Shown one piece after another: positions 37,401-51,138 of a DNA stretch of 64,000 nt. Position numbers and translations under genes: made by a program. The notes under the pieces were generated by a model, which saw only the letters and a list, made by a program, of their open reading frames with translations, was not told where the DNA came from and did not search any database. The stretch is from Linyphia triangularis (taxonomy: Eukaryota > Arthropoda > Arachnida > Araneae > Linyphiidae), in NCBI GenBank assembly GCA_963978545.1, contig OZ021729.1, positions 9,100,001-9,164,000 of the forward strand, written 5' to 3'. Position 1 is the stretch's first letter, and each line of letters starts with the position of its first letter.

Positions 37401-40400
37401 CATGGTATCGGAAAAATTAATATAAAAGTAAAAAATTAAATATTTTAGGGGGTGGAAGCATTCTATGAAAAATGACTATCGGTCTGTCAGACCGCATACA
37501 GCAGTTAAAAGTTAATGTTCAATGCAATAAATATCCTTAAAGTTAGATTTGTAAAGGTTTACAATTGCAAAAGCAGGAGCAACCAGGAATTATCAGGAAA
37601 ATTTAAATTGTTTTTCTTCTGAATATCCTGATATTGTACAAAGTTAGGAAATTAATTTGCTATGGATTTCAATAGTTTGTTTTGGACAGTAAGCTGGGTG
37701 ACCACTCAAAACTTTTTTTTATAAAATTAAGTTTCAACTTTTTACTTTTTGATTTTATAATAATGTTCAATATAGTTTGCTCAAAAATAGATAGTTATTT
37801 TAGTTAATCTTTTTTTTCTAGGATTCCATACTTATGATTATAATTAGATCTACAATAAGCATATTTTCTTTATTTAGGTTGTAGAGTTACAGTTATTTAA
37901 AGCAGACAGCAACGGTAACAGTTCTTCTGGTTTATCAGCACTACCTTCAATTTCAAACTTTCCATCAACTTTAAATTTCCACGAATCTTCTGCTGAATCA
38001 AATTCCAACTCAAATCCTGTGTCGATCAAAATGGAAATTGACATAGACTCCGAAGCAAGTGTTGATGCTTCCACTATAAACAATACACTTCCTTCTCTAA
38101 TCAACACAAACTGCATCAAAAGCGAGACAATTCCTTATGAAAATAGCTCTGGAACAATAGCAGATGTTCTCACTTCGAACGAAAACTCTTCCACGACTGG
38201 GTCGGACATCGAAAACAACAGAACTGCTGAACCTAAGCTTGTGGTTCCTAACACTGATAATTCTGGTTTGGTTACCAAGCCTCCCCTAAAAAACAATACT
38301 GTCTTGAACGGTGTGAATACTAAGTTTTTAAAGTGTACAGATAAGACTGGAAGAGTATTGTTAGTCCCCCAGTCTTCTGTCTTGTGTATAAAGCCTCAGA
38401 AAGTGATTGCAAAAGCTCCGACAGTCATTTCAGCAAATAATTCTTCCATTGTTACAAATGAAAAAGATAAAGTTGTCAATGCGAAAAAACCTTTGCCATC
38501 GTATATTTTGAAAGTGCTCCCGTTATGTAGTCCTACATCTGAAAAGAAGACAGTGTGTACAGTGAATAGTGTGTCTGCTGAAACTGACGTTAATAAGACT
38601 GTCAAGCTGAACAGCTTTGATGGTGATAAAAATCATCTGACACCTTTAGCGCATATAAATCTTAAGAAGCCTGTTACTAACTCTTGGCAACAAGAAATTT
38701 CAAATATTAAGTAAGTATTTGAAATGTATTCTATTTTGATGGCGTGTTTACATTTTTACTCAATTTTACTAATGAGTGCAATTATCAGTTTTGCTCATGT
38801 TATAGCCATGGTTCAAGCTGAGTGGAAATTCTGTTTAGTAAATAGTATATTAAAATCAGAAAAAATGTTTTAGCAAATTGCTGAAATACTGCATTACTCG
38901 GCACATTGTAATCTAAGATATTAACATTTCAAAATTACGTAAGCTTGCAATAAAAGATGAATTTTAAATAAAAGATCATTCATATGATCTATAATACTAG
39001 AATAAATCAGAATCCTCCCCCCCCCCCATTTATTTGATGGTAGAATCACCAGAAAAGTGCAGGTGCAATGAGAATATGGACATCACTGTGTTTCCAAGAA
39101 TTGTTAATTGTGTTTTTTTTTTTTACTAATCGTGCTCATTGGTCATAGCCTAATTCATTTTTGTGATTATCTTAGCATTGTGTTTTTGTGAAAATGTGGA
39201 AGTCTCACTTTAGTTTTATATTCTTGTGAGTTTTCTCATTTTGCAAAAAAATTCAATCATAGCAATAACCCTGATTTTATGCTTAATTGCATAGAATTTT
39301 CCATGTTATGGAATGCCTCTATATTGAATTTTCTTGAGTAAGTTATCAGTCAAGCTTCACTATCATACTAATCTAATATATTTTGTGTTATACCATAATA
39401 TTATTATTTATCATAATAAATGTTTATGATACTTTTAGTTGATAATTTAAAATATAATTATAACATTATAAATTGAAAAATATTTTATTTAAAATCTATA
39501 TACCTCTTTATTACATTTTTTTAATAGGCTGGAATACTATAAATCCTTTGTTGAATTATTAACAAGAGTGTGTAAAGTATTTCCACTTGTAAAAGAAGGT
39601 GTAGGTAAGTTAAAATTCAGCATTTTTATACAGTTTTCTTTCATGGTATCATTTAAAAGTTTAACTTAATACTTTGCCAATGAGTCCCAGAAATCTACGT
39701 TTCATGCAATTGTGATACTGTATTACTTTAAAAGTTGTGTGGCTTTTTCTATTTAAAAAAAAAGTTTTCTGGTCATTACTTTAATAATTTGTCTTATGAA
39801 AAAAAATCTTAAAAGATATATCTCAAGGTTAGATAAAGTATATATAACATAAGCAGAAAATCATCCAGGTCCAATTGTGAGTATGGAAATTTGGTAAAAA
39901 GCCACCAAATAACTTGATTTTTCTTTAACACACAAGCGCTAGTAAGGATTAAGATGGAAGATAAATAAAGATGTGTTTGGCTATTCTATCATGTGTTATT
40001 TTATCCTTAAAAAATACCTTTCATAAGAGCTGTGATTGCTGCAAAAGAAATTGGAAATAAATAGAAAGTGTAAAACGGACTTCAAGATTTACCACTGCAA
40101 TTTGTCAAATGGTTTAAGGAAGCTGTCTACCAGGGTTTATATGCCTCAGGGAAAGCCTGGAAAGCTCAGGGAAAATAAATCAACCTTAAAATCTTTGAGA
40201 ATTCTCAGGGAAAAAAGAAAAACCCTCCCTAAAACCTGAAAAAAGTCATTTTTACTCTGGAAAAAATCCTATTCTTCGGCGCTATTTGTTTTACCTTAAC
40301 TCGAGGACTTAAAGTTACTGAATTATTTGATGCCATAGACTTGCAAAAAGTTTTTCTTAAGTAATAAAGACCTTTTACGTGTTATTGGAGAATTTGTGTG

Positions 40401-42790
40401 ATTGAATTTTGACTATATTTATCTGGCTTACTAAAATAATTAAGTCTTTCTAAACAAAATTAACTTTGCAATGGAAAACACGACTCTGGAAATCTCGGAA
40501 TTTTTTTTCTGAAAATGAGTGTGAACTCTATCTTCCCAGCTAAGAATCACAATATATTGAATAGCATAGAGGCTTAAATTGATACTGAAAAAGATTAAAG
40601 ATGTAATTTTAACAGAAGCACTTAAAATTAACCGATTCTTTGTATTTGCTAAGAGTCTAATTTTTGAAATTTGATAAATTATGGTCAGTTAAATTAAATT
40701 TCAGTTCAAGAATTTCTAATAGAGGCTTTATAAAATGTTAATAGACAAATACAGAGAAGTTCACAAGTTTTCAAATAATTAAAAAATTTGAAACAGAAAA
40801 TTAAAAAATATAGAAGTCACTTTATGCTTACATATATAGCAACATTGCCAAGATGTCGTCGAATCTGTTGTAGTTTTTGTTATCGAAATATGATTTTTAT
40901 AATTACAAAAGAAGACTTGTCTCTAAAGATAACACCATCAGCACAATGATTTCCATCAACAAGTTTGTTCCTACTAAATGTAATGTCAATTTAAGCAACT
41001 GTAATTTTTCTAATAATTTTGGTTTTCAAACTACAGTATGATTTTAAAAGTTTACAGACTTTTGCAGGAAATCGCAAGAAGGAAATATTTTTTTACAAAT
41101 TAATAGTAACTAATTAATAGTAATTTAAGCAACTGTAATTTCTCTAATAATTTTGGTTTTCAAACTACAGTATAATTTTAAAAGTTTACAGACTTTTGCA
41201 GGAAATCTCAAGAAGGAAATATTTTTTTAAAAATTAATAGTAACTAATTAATAGTAACTTAAGCAACTGTAATTTCTCTAATAATTTTGGTTTTCAAACT
41301 ACAGTATAATTTTAAAAGTTTACAGACTTTTGCAGGAAATCGCAAGAAGGAAATATTTTTTTACAATTTTACAAATTAATAGTAAAACAGTGTTTTTTAA
41401 TTATTTTGTATAAATGAAATAATTTTGCTGTCCAATTGGAATTACCATCATCTGATTGAAATTTCTTTTTCAGATAGGAGTATTTACCCATTTTGCGCAT
41501 CCTCATTAGAGGAGTTCCTGAGGTGGAATATTGGAAAGCAGCGAGCCTCTGAGGTTTGTATTTAATTTTTTGTTTTTCAAAAATATTCTGAATATTTTTG
41601 TCTTTATTAAGTGTCATAACAGCTTTGTTTGCTATTAATTTTAAGAAAAGTATTCTGCTTATCATTAAATGTCCAGATACCTAAGATGTTAGTACAAAAA
41701 AGTGGTTCCAATTTGATTGTTTTAATTTAGCCTAGATAAATAGCTTGCAATCAATCACTTAGGCATGAAGTATAATTTATTCTTTATGTAGGTCAATGAG
41801 CGGTCACATTATCAGTCAGCACAGTAAGCAGTTTCTTCATGCAAGATTTATTATATAATGATTTGATTACTAACTTTAATGATAAATCAGACGTTTCTCA
41901 ATTTTTATTATCTAAATTTCTATATAACACTTCTCTTCTAGTTCTGGAAAATACTCGTGTTTGGAAATTGAAGCTTTTTGTTTCATCCTTAACATTAACT
42001 TTTGGTAGATTTTGTGATGGGTTGTAATTTATGCACTCACCCTAGCCTAGGTTGTTATTATTTTCTGCTTTAGGTATTGGCTTTGGTGGTTTATTTTTAT
42101 TTCAGTATGAATTGTTTGTTGTTTAGTTTTGACTGTGTAGCTAGTAATTATTTAATTTTAATTTTTTCCCTTATTTGGTTATACAGAATTGCAACTTTCC
42201 AATACCGAAATTTTTTTAATTTGTATGTCGACTTAGCTGTTTCTGTTAGCTGTCTGTGTTAACTGTACTAAAATATATTTTCATTGATATACATATTTTT
42301 TCTAAAATCTTGTTTGGAGTAAGCATGGGACTTCTTTTCATTAGGTTTTAAAAAGTTAATATATTTAAAAAAATTCTATAATTTTATCTTTATAAAATGT
42401 TACTTTTTTAGTGGCGAAGAGCTGGTTTGGTTAGAAAAACTGTAACATGTCTCCTTCGGAAAAACAAGCTACCAGATATGACTGAAGAGAGTGTCTGGCC
42501 TAGACATAAAATTATGTCTTGGTGCAGAAAAAATGGCTTTGTTCCCATGACTTCCGGTTAGTGTTTCTATATTTTACCTCTTTTTTTTTATTAATTTTAT
42601 TCTTGTTTTTAAATAAAATGTTTTGCCTTTTTTCAGAAAAAATGACACTGTTGCCAGAACCAAAGTGGTCAGGTAAGCTAATTAATTTTAACTACTTGGA
42701 AAATGTAGGTGCATAATTACTGTTATCAATTAATATTAAAAAGCTAATGCTGATTGCAAGCATGCTTCTGTTCTGCAGAAATGCAGTGGT

Positions 42791-42822
<32 letters not shown>

Positions 42823-45800
42823 CCTTTATATTAACTTTTGTGTGTGTTTGTAGCTGCTGAGCAAATCTGCAGAGGCCTAATTAACCCACCTTCCGTCATC
42901 CAATTAGGCTGAAACTTAGTAGATAGATTTGATATCGATGAAAATGCTTTCTATCAAGTTTAGGGGGTTTGCACTAATATGCTGCTTTTACACATGCTTC
43001 TATTATAGCTTCGGAATTCTAATAAACCAACTCGCCATCAGCCATTAGTGCTGAAACTTAACAGATTAATTAGTTGAATATCAATAAGAGGGCATTATAC
43101 ATAGTGATCAAACACTTTAAATTCTTAATAAACCTACTTCCTGTCATCCAATCTAGCTGAACAGTCTAGTCTTTGGCATGTACACTCAAGTGTTGATGAC
43201 AATGCTATCTAACAAGTTTTTTGACTGCCAATCAAAGGTTGCTTTTACAGATGTTTCTATTGCCTCACATTAGACTTATCAGCTTTTACTCACATTCTTT
43301 TGTTAGATACCAAGCTTAATTTAAACATATTCAGTTTAGCGTTATTTAATGACGGAAACATTCCCCTATTAAGGTTGACAAGTCAAAATCTTCGGTGGGC
43401 TAATTAACTCTTTTTTCATCATCCAGTTGAACTGAATCTTAACAAATAGACTCTTTGTGGATCACAATGTATTCCATCAAGTTTTGGGATAAAAAAGAAG
43501 TTAGTAAATTAAAATGTATTTTTTTTTTTTGTGTGGTGGTGAAACATTATGAAAACTAGATCTGAGTTCACTAAGTTGCAATTGCATATAAAAATTAGCA
43601 ATGCATATAAAATATTTATTTTAAAAACTTTTTTTTATGGGTTATATTATTACTTATCTGAAATTGATGCAAGTCTGCAGTAAACTTGATAGAAGGGGGG
43701 AGGGTGATTAAACCCTATAGAGAAGGATATTAGAAATTTTTTAATTGTATCGTTATTTGTTAGCTTTTGCTCCTACAGCTTAACATCTGTGTCATAGCAA
43801 TAATTACAGCATTATTTATTGAAAGTAACCAATGACTCTATGATGCATATATTTTTACCCTCTTAAACTCACTCCTCATAGTAAACGATGTAGTTTATGT
43901 TCAATTTGATGTTTATTTCTTTTAGGCGTTGAATTATGTTCTGTAAGCAATGCAGAGGATCTTATATCTACTCTAAAAGAAGAGGAGCATCCAAACTCAC
44001 ACCTAAATACAGAAGATGAGGAAATCGAGATTCTTGAGGATATCGATGTCAAATCGTCTAAACCCAAAAGTAATCAAAGTCAACAGCAGTTCTGTAATCT
44101 ACCGCCTTTAAATGAAGCATCAGTTTTTGTAAAAGAAGTTGCTAAACAGGTAAGTTTCAGTATAAGATAAGATAGCTTGGAAGATATTGGATAGTTGGGA
44201 ATACATCCTTATATCGGTATATTTTTAAATCCTTTATATTAACTTCGATTTTGTGTGTGTGTGGCTGAATATGGGGATGGCAGGCAAATTAGCAGAGGCC
44301 TAATTAACCCCCTTGTTTCAACCTGAATACTTAATTTGATCATGATTCATTCACAAGGAGCACTCCATCTTTAGATTAAACTACTTTATTTACTGAAAGA
44401 CAGAACACCACACAACACATATAGTTATACCAACATCAAGTAAGGGAATGACGCTTTCTCCGACAAGCGGGGCTGGGATGCAACTAGTGCCCTCTACAAA
44501 GAGCAACATTCTAAGTTGCAACACCCCTTGCCATCATCCAATCGGTCTGAAACTTGGCAAATAGATTTGATGTTGATGACAATGCATTCTATCAAATTAT
44601 GGCGGCCGTCCCTGTCTCTAAAAGGTAGTTTTTACAAATACTAATAAACCAACTTGCTGTCATTCATTCGAGCTGAAATAGCAAATCGTTGAAGAAACTC
44701 TCCTGTTGTCAAATAATAATAATAAAATTGTTTTAATCAGAATAAATAAAAGATATTTGGATGTGAGTTCATAAATTCATATTCATTTTTAATGAATAAA
44801 ATTTGAAAAGTTGTTTACTGCATATTTTGATGATATTGTAAATTTTCCACAGAGGCAATGATGGCACAGTTTTTATTGGATAAAAACTATTATTTATTCT
44901 CTCTTCAAAGGCACACAAAATTTAATCGAAGAACAGTGCAATCACTCTCAAGCTTCAACGACAACAACTTCAAATTCAGCGATAATTCAGGTCTGGCACA
45001 CTCAAAGCATTCAGCTTTCATCAAGTTCCAAAGTCAAACAAAATGTCCGACGATTTTAGCTGCACTATAATTTATAGAGGCGCGTGAGAAACCGTCTCGA
45101 AATATCCAGCCAACTGGTCAAATAAAAGAAACATCTCGAAATTTCCTGATTGCTTTACGTGTTACCACCTTTTTCTAACTTGTATTATCGCTGTTAATAA
45201 ATAAAATAAGATAAAATAAAATAAAATACAGTAGAACTTAAAACGAATATGTCACTATTTACAATATATACAGAAAATTTGTGTTACAATATATATGTTT
45301 TTCATATTTAAAATTAGGTGCCAATACCAAGCACACGCTGGTAACAGAAACTTTGGTTTGTTAATAAATATAAAAATTGGCAATGCATATAAAGGATTTA
45401 TATTAAAAACTTTTTTATAAGTTATATTATTAGCGTTCTGAATCCTGTACAAAGCTATTTTTAAGTGAAATTTGAGTTATTGTACTGAGCCTTCATGATA
45501 TTCTAATTTTGAAAGAACAACCTTTACTAAGTTTTATTTATGTGATCCTTATATTTACTTACAGATAGGAATAGATATTAAACCTGTAGAATTAGAACCT
45601 TCTATACAAGGACCAGTTGTTGAAGATATGATAGTTGCTGTAAGTTGACTTTAATTGATGTAAATTATGTTTATTATCCATTAGCTTTAAATCAATAGTT
45701 TATGTTAGGAATCGTTAATTAAATTATTTGGTAGCTTACATATTTTTCAAAAATTATTTTCAGGCTTGCAGAGAACTAGCTACAAGTTTATTAAGAGCAT

Positions 45801-46082
45801 CAGTAAATGCTGGTTACAACAGGTTAGGCGGTCAATTGTAAGTGTTATTGCTTACTTAATAACTATGATTAATAGCTAAGTTTTAAGTAGGTTTTTTTCC
45901 TATATATTTTATTGAGCTTAATTATAAAGTAGGTTGATTATATTAAACTTCAATATTTTTTTAGATGTCCTGAAGAAATTACGGTGTCTGATGTGTATTC
46001 AGCAATAAAAGAAACACCACAGTTTGACTTTCTGAGCAATTGTTACTTAGGTATCCCTAAAGAAGCAAGAGGAGATACCTGA
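25415..46082 (+). CDS. YEATS2: YEATS2, acyl-lysine reader subunit of the ATAC complex
   Basis: Seventeen coding exons: 25415-25508, 25598-25695, 26549-26632, 27323-27526, 28275-28375, 29544-29705, 30422-30533, 33276-33320, 37878-38710, 39528-39604, 41474-41553, 42412-42556, 42637-42672, 43926-44149, 45565-45639, 45764-45837, 45965-46082. Phases agree throughout (2562 nt, 853 aa). The start [14 protein letters not shown] matches the YEATS2 N-terminus, followed by a helical segment ending [12 protein letters not shown]. The YEATS domain spans about 183-308 and keeps the reader pocket: H236, S238, Y239 in [10 protein letters not shown] and W259, G260 in RGWGEFPV. Exon 9 (residues 301-577) is a Ser/Asn-rich linker. 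About 604-675 hold the [13 protein letters not shown] block and SWCRKNGF. Residues 752-853 match the C-terminal histone-fold region ([22 protein letters not shown]). In human ATAC this protein binds acetylated or crotonylated H3K27 and pairs with NC2beta; the same nuclear role is inferred here. Human YEATS2 is ~1420 aa, so the linker is much shorter. An AG at 25391 may end a 5'-UTR intron. Confidence 0.95.
25820..25976. mobile_element. Tigger/pogo-like MITE with TA target site
   Basis: This 157-bp element in YEATS2 intron 2 starts TAGTCAAACGCTGTTAACG and ends CGTTAACAGGGTTTGACTG (inverted), flanked by TA at 25818-25819 and 25977-25978. CAGTCAAACC-type ends are typical of pogo/Tigger elements (family knowledge). 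Confidence 0.7.
28455..28982. mobile_element. CAGGG-type MITE, copy D, eroded ends
   Basis: It begins CGGGGTTCCCATGCTCATTA and ends near GTGATTTCAGTTGGATCACTG. It has the family's TTAAAAGTCATTGATT and AAAATGCTTAGAG words. The flanks TATAT and TATAA are nearly the same. It lies at the start of YEATS2 intron 5. The open frames inside (both strands, 28651-28952) are chance. Confidence 0.65.
29239..29418 (+). mobile_element. tRNA(Arg)-like SINE, perfect 12-bp TSD
   Basis: The 180-bp SINE is flanked by ACATTTATGTTT at 29227-29238 and 29419-29430. The head is tRNA-like: A box TATAGTGGTTAGCGTG, an anticodon-like CTTCTAGA (compare tRNA-Arg UCU) and B box GGTTCGAGTCC. The tail has GTCTAATGACGAATGTTT and ends GATAATCTGAAAACAACCAA without poly-A. 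It lies in YEATS2 intron 5, 113 bp before exon 6. A minus-strand open frame across it is a translation of the SINE, not a gene. Confidence 0.93.
30725..32238 (-). mobile_element. Degenerate Tc1/Tc3-like transposon in YEATS2 intron 7
   Basis: About 1.5 kb, with ends containing GATGCAAAAGTTTTAGAC (left) and CTAAACTTTTGCATCATAGT (right), next to TA. It aligns in reverse orientation with 56551-58042. The transposase frame, on the minus strand, has many stops; the matching copy shows Tc3-like motifs. It is oriented opposite to YEATS2 transcription. Confidence 0.8.
33515..33949. mobile_element. CAGGG-type MITE, copy E
   Basis: It starts CAGGGTTCCCGCTGTCATTA and ends near TTAAGTGGGATCTTTG, with the right end eroded. 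The internal words GGTCCTTAAAAGTCCTTAAT match the family. It lies only 46 bp from copy F, in YEATS2 intron 8. Confidence 0.7.
34569..36140. mobile_element. CAGGGGTC-ended DNA transposon, 6-bp TSD AACTTG
   Basis: The 1572-bp element starts CAGGGGTC and ends GACCCCTG. AACTTG flanks both sides (34563-34568, 36141-36146), and copy 1 of the host repeat has a single equivalent ATCTTG. The subterminal DNA repeats GTCCTATAT/TCCTATAAATCC words on both ends. Its middle contains a GC-rich patch (GTGACGTCACGTGC near 34815) and copy 2 of the 160-bp MITE. No transposase frame was recognised. Confidence 0.85.
35102..35260. mobile_element. ~160-bp inverted-repeat MITE, copy 2
   Basis: The ends ATTCCAAATCCGATACGGAT and AATCAGTACCGGATTCGGAA pair imperfectly. 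The interior shares AAACCGCGCC(A/T)AATTATG with 24974-25131. It is nested inside the CAGGGGTC element. Confidence 0.7.
39017..39027. repeat. Poly-C tract in YEATS2 intron 9
   Basis: Eleven C residues in an otherwise AT-rich intron. Similar tracts occur at 13408-13419, 14888-14903 and 15142-15155. Confidence 0.8.
40127..40515. repeat. Possible dispersed repeat with CTCAGGGAAA words
   Basis: CTCAGGGAAA recurs at about 40145, 40174 and 40205 with degenerate neighbours (GGAAAAAATCC). It resembles the word structure of the CAGGG family, but neither end could be fixed. It lies in YEATS2 intron 10. Confidence 0.3.
40988..41378. repeat. Tandem repeat, 134-bp unit, about 2.9 copies
   Basis: Units begin at 40988, 41122 and 41256 with AATTTAAGCAACTGTAATTT (third unit AACTTAAGC...). 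Each contains TTTGGTTTTCAAACTACAGT and GACTTTTGCAGGAAATC. The copies differ at only a few sites, so the duplication is recent. It ends about 95 bp before YEATS2 exon 11. Confidence 0.9.
42791..43520. repeat. Degenerate tandem repeat in YEATS2 intron 13, block 1
   Basis: After a ~29-base T run, ~180-bp units recur with GCCTAATTAACCCACCTTCC-like starts, (A/T)GTCATCCAATTAGGCTGAAAC and GATGA(C/A)AATGC(T/A)TTCTATCAAG. It shares these with 44221-44690. No coding potential is seen. Confidence 0.55.
44221..44690. repeat. Degenerate tandem repeat, block 2, with a 208-bp insertion
   Basis: This is the same repeat as block 1, in YEATS2 intron 14. At 44316-44523 it is interrupted by a GC-richer segment flanked by CCCCTTG (44309-44315 and 44524-44530), with loosely inverted ends (TTTCAACCTGAAT and ATTCTAAGTTGCAACA), probably a small MITE. 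Confidence 0.55.
44858..45178 (+). other. GC-richer block with open frames in YEATS2 intron 14
   Basis: After a CACAG, about 320 bp have higher GC than the intron, and each of two plus-strand frames stays open for part of it: 44858-45070, and a later one from about 45078 with [19 protein letters not shown]. No family was recognised. Inclusion as a YEATS2 exon is not supported because stops end every in-phase path. A fragment of a retroposed gene or transposon is possible. Confidence 0.3.
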
Positions 46083-48102
46083 CGAATGTTAGCCTTCAAA
46101 GAAAAGTTAAAAACTATTATCTTTCTGGAGATTTTGTGATGCATTTATCATATCTGCATTTCGGAAGTAAACTGCATTGCATCACTGGGGTCTACTTTTT
46201 TAATCATGCTGTTTTATTCTATTCTCAAATATTTCATGTTATTTCTCTCCTTTCTTCTGTTTATTTGAACTGAAATTGAGAAATAGCATGATTTAGTATA
46301 CCTACAGAAATATCTAAAGCAGGGATAAAAATTGTATCTGTCCATTGTAACATACAATCTGTAATAATGCATTCAGAAACAAATGTGTAAGTAAAATATA
46401 TATAATTCCTAACTATACAATGTTCATAATTTATCACCCAAATTAATTCATTAGATTAATATACTTAAAAATTAAAAGTTTATTAACTATTGCTGACAAA
46501 TCTTATACAGTCAATACTAGGTAAGAGACAAGCCAATAGAAAACTTATCATAAGTAGTCGACATTTATATGACATGTCTAGATGCTCCGTGGCCAAGGTG
46601 TTAACTTTTTATTCATAAGGCCATGTTGTGGTAGCAGTCTTTTCTAGCATACTGGAAATCTGCTGAGATAGCCTAGACAGTACAATACTTCATCCAGCTT
46701 CTTCTCAATGCAATATTTTTAATGGTTCACCTATTATACCGGCCCAGCTATAAGAGGTTAATAATTGAATCTGCCTCTAGATGGCTTCTCAACTTGCTTA
46801 TGTATTGAAATTATTTCTTTGAAACAAATTTTTGTAAAATTAATTGAAAATATTTTAATAATCTTATTCTTTATTAGAAATTTGCAAAAAATGTATTTTT
46901 TTTTTTAATGTCCAACCCAGTTGCCAATCTAGAAAATACTGAAATTGGTGCAGTTTACATCCGAGCTACAGATATTTCTCGAACAGGAATTCGAAGTACA
47001 AATCTAATGACTAAATGTATTTTTAGTATGCTCAAATAATTAAAAATTATAGCTTTGAATGTTTTGATTTGTAAACCCAAGGATCACTTCAAAAAAAGTG
47101 AACCGATACATAACCAAGTGATAGCTTATTTTTTCATAAATTTTTATTGCAGTTAAATAAATCGTAGCATTTCAGATATGACCACTTATTATATTTTTTA
47201 AACATTAAAGAAATTTTTGATGAGACACTCCTGAACTTCAAAAAAGGATTGTTTACACTAATGTTTTCTTCAATTTTTAAAATACTTTTTGAAAAAGTAT
47301 CATGATTTCATAGTCGGAATGGCTATAAATCACATTTGCTCTTGCACATCTAAATTACACACATATCTCTTGAAGGTTTTCTTACGAAAAATGACATGTA
47401 TTTTATTCATTACTGTATATATTTTCACTTGTATTTATTTATGTTTGTTTAAACCAAGCAATTTCATTTTTCTGTGATTTCTTTGCTTCTTTTAGAGTGC
47501 CAAATTCTACTTGCATTATATTGAAGCTCCTATGATCTACATTCTTTTAAGTATCAAAAAGGATTATTTAGGTATTCAGTCTTGCTTATCTAAATTTTTC
47601 TTTATTTATATTTGTCACTTAGAAAGAGTAACAAATTTAAAATATCCATAGTTGAAACAAGTCTAACAGGATTTTAAAGTACATGAATAAGTTACTTCAG
47701 ATTATAACAGGTCAAAACTATAATTATATGAAAAATCATTTTTTTTTTTTTTTTTTGTTCCAAAGTAAAAAAAAAAAAAAATGCAACCTTTGTAAAATCA
47801 CTTTGATGCCTGCTCATCTGAAACAAATTTAGTATTAGCTCAACCTATTGGATCAGTTGAATGCAATTTGGCACAAAATTAGAGTCCATGATTACTTTAA
47901 AAAAAAAAAGAAATAATGTTTTTTTAAATTAAGTTTTTGAAATAACTTTCTTTTTCAAATTTGATTAACTTTTTTCTTCAGTTACACATCTTTTGCACCA
48001 AGTGGAAACTATAGAAAAAAGGGATTTTAAAACATGTCTAATGTGATTTGTTAGAAATTTTATCAAGAAATGTTTCTTTTCCTCTTCTACCAAATTCCTT
48101 AA
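46083..48102 (+). other. 3' UTR and downstream flank of YEATS2
   Basis: AT-rich sequence with an AATAAA at 47156-47161 and another at 50831-50836. Which one ends the transcript cannot be decided. There is no coding sequence. Confidence 0.35.
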
Positions 48103-48282
48103 GCTGACCAAACGGTATAGTGGTTAGCGTGCTAGCTTCTAAACCGCGAGGTTGCGGGTTCGAGTCCCGTGTTAGACATGGGTGTTTGTAAATGTATGTT
48201 GGCTTGTCTAATGACGAATGTTTCGGCGCATTATAGCCCTCGTGTTGCTGACGGCGCCATATAATCTGAAAACAACTAACCA
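48103..48282 (+). mobile_element. tRNA(Arg)-like SINE, perfect 14-bp TSD
   Basis: Flanked by ACCAAATTCCTTAA at 48089-48102 and 48283-48296. Its body differs from the copy at 29239 at only a few of 180 positions. The A box TATAGTGGTTAGCGTG and B box GGTTCGAGTCC are intact. Confidence 0.93.
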
Positions 48283-48731
48283 ACCAAATTCCTTAACTTA
48301 AAGTTATTGCCTTTTTTTTTTTTTTTTTTTTTTAGTAAAATAGGGAATACTATGAATTATTTCCCTGAAATTATTTATGTTGATCAAAATATGCTATTAT
48401 CAAATAAACAAATTTAAACATGTCACAGCTACTTATAAATATTTTATAGTGTTAAAATAAACTGTTTATTAACTTCTTGTAGTCGTCATGGCTTTGTTGT
48501 TGGTAGCTGGTTTACAATTTAAACAAATCGGATTCAAATCCTGTATGAGCTGCATTAATATAAGTGGCCAGTCAATCTGGTGTATGATACGGTTGGTAAA
48601 AAGTATTTACAGATGATTGATTTTGTAACTTAAAATTAGTTATGTTTTGAGGAACATAAAAAAAAAAAAAAACTTATGGCTTTTCCAAAGCAATAATTAC
48701 CCAGTAAAAATCGGAAGAATAGTTTGATTTT

Positions 48732-51138
<2,407 letters not shown>

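Noticed and set aside
38396..38605. Minus-strand frames opposite YEATS2 exon 9 (also 37874-38119)
   Set aside because: They are antisense shadows of the exon with no homology.
38019..38714. A stand-alone 231-codon gene
   Set aside because: It is the second half of YEATS2 exon 9. The true frame opens at the acceptor at 37878 and reads through a donor at 38711.
41040..41378. CRISPR array
   Set aside because: The direct repeats are 134 bp, contiguous and without unique spacers, in a eukaryotic intron; this is an ordinary tandem repeat.
48038..48283. Minus-strand frame with [18 protein letters not shown] (also at 29217-29447)
   Set aside because: This is the antisense translation of the tRNA-derived SINE, a common source of false predicted proteins.
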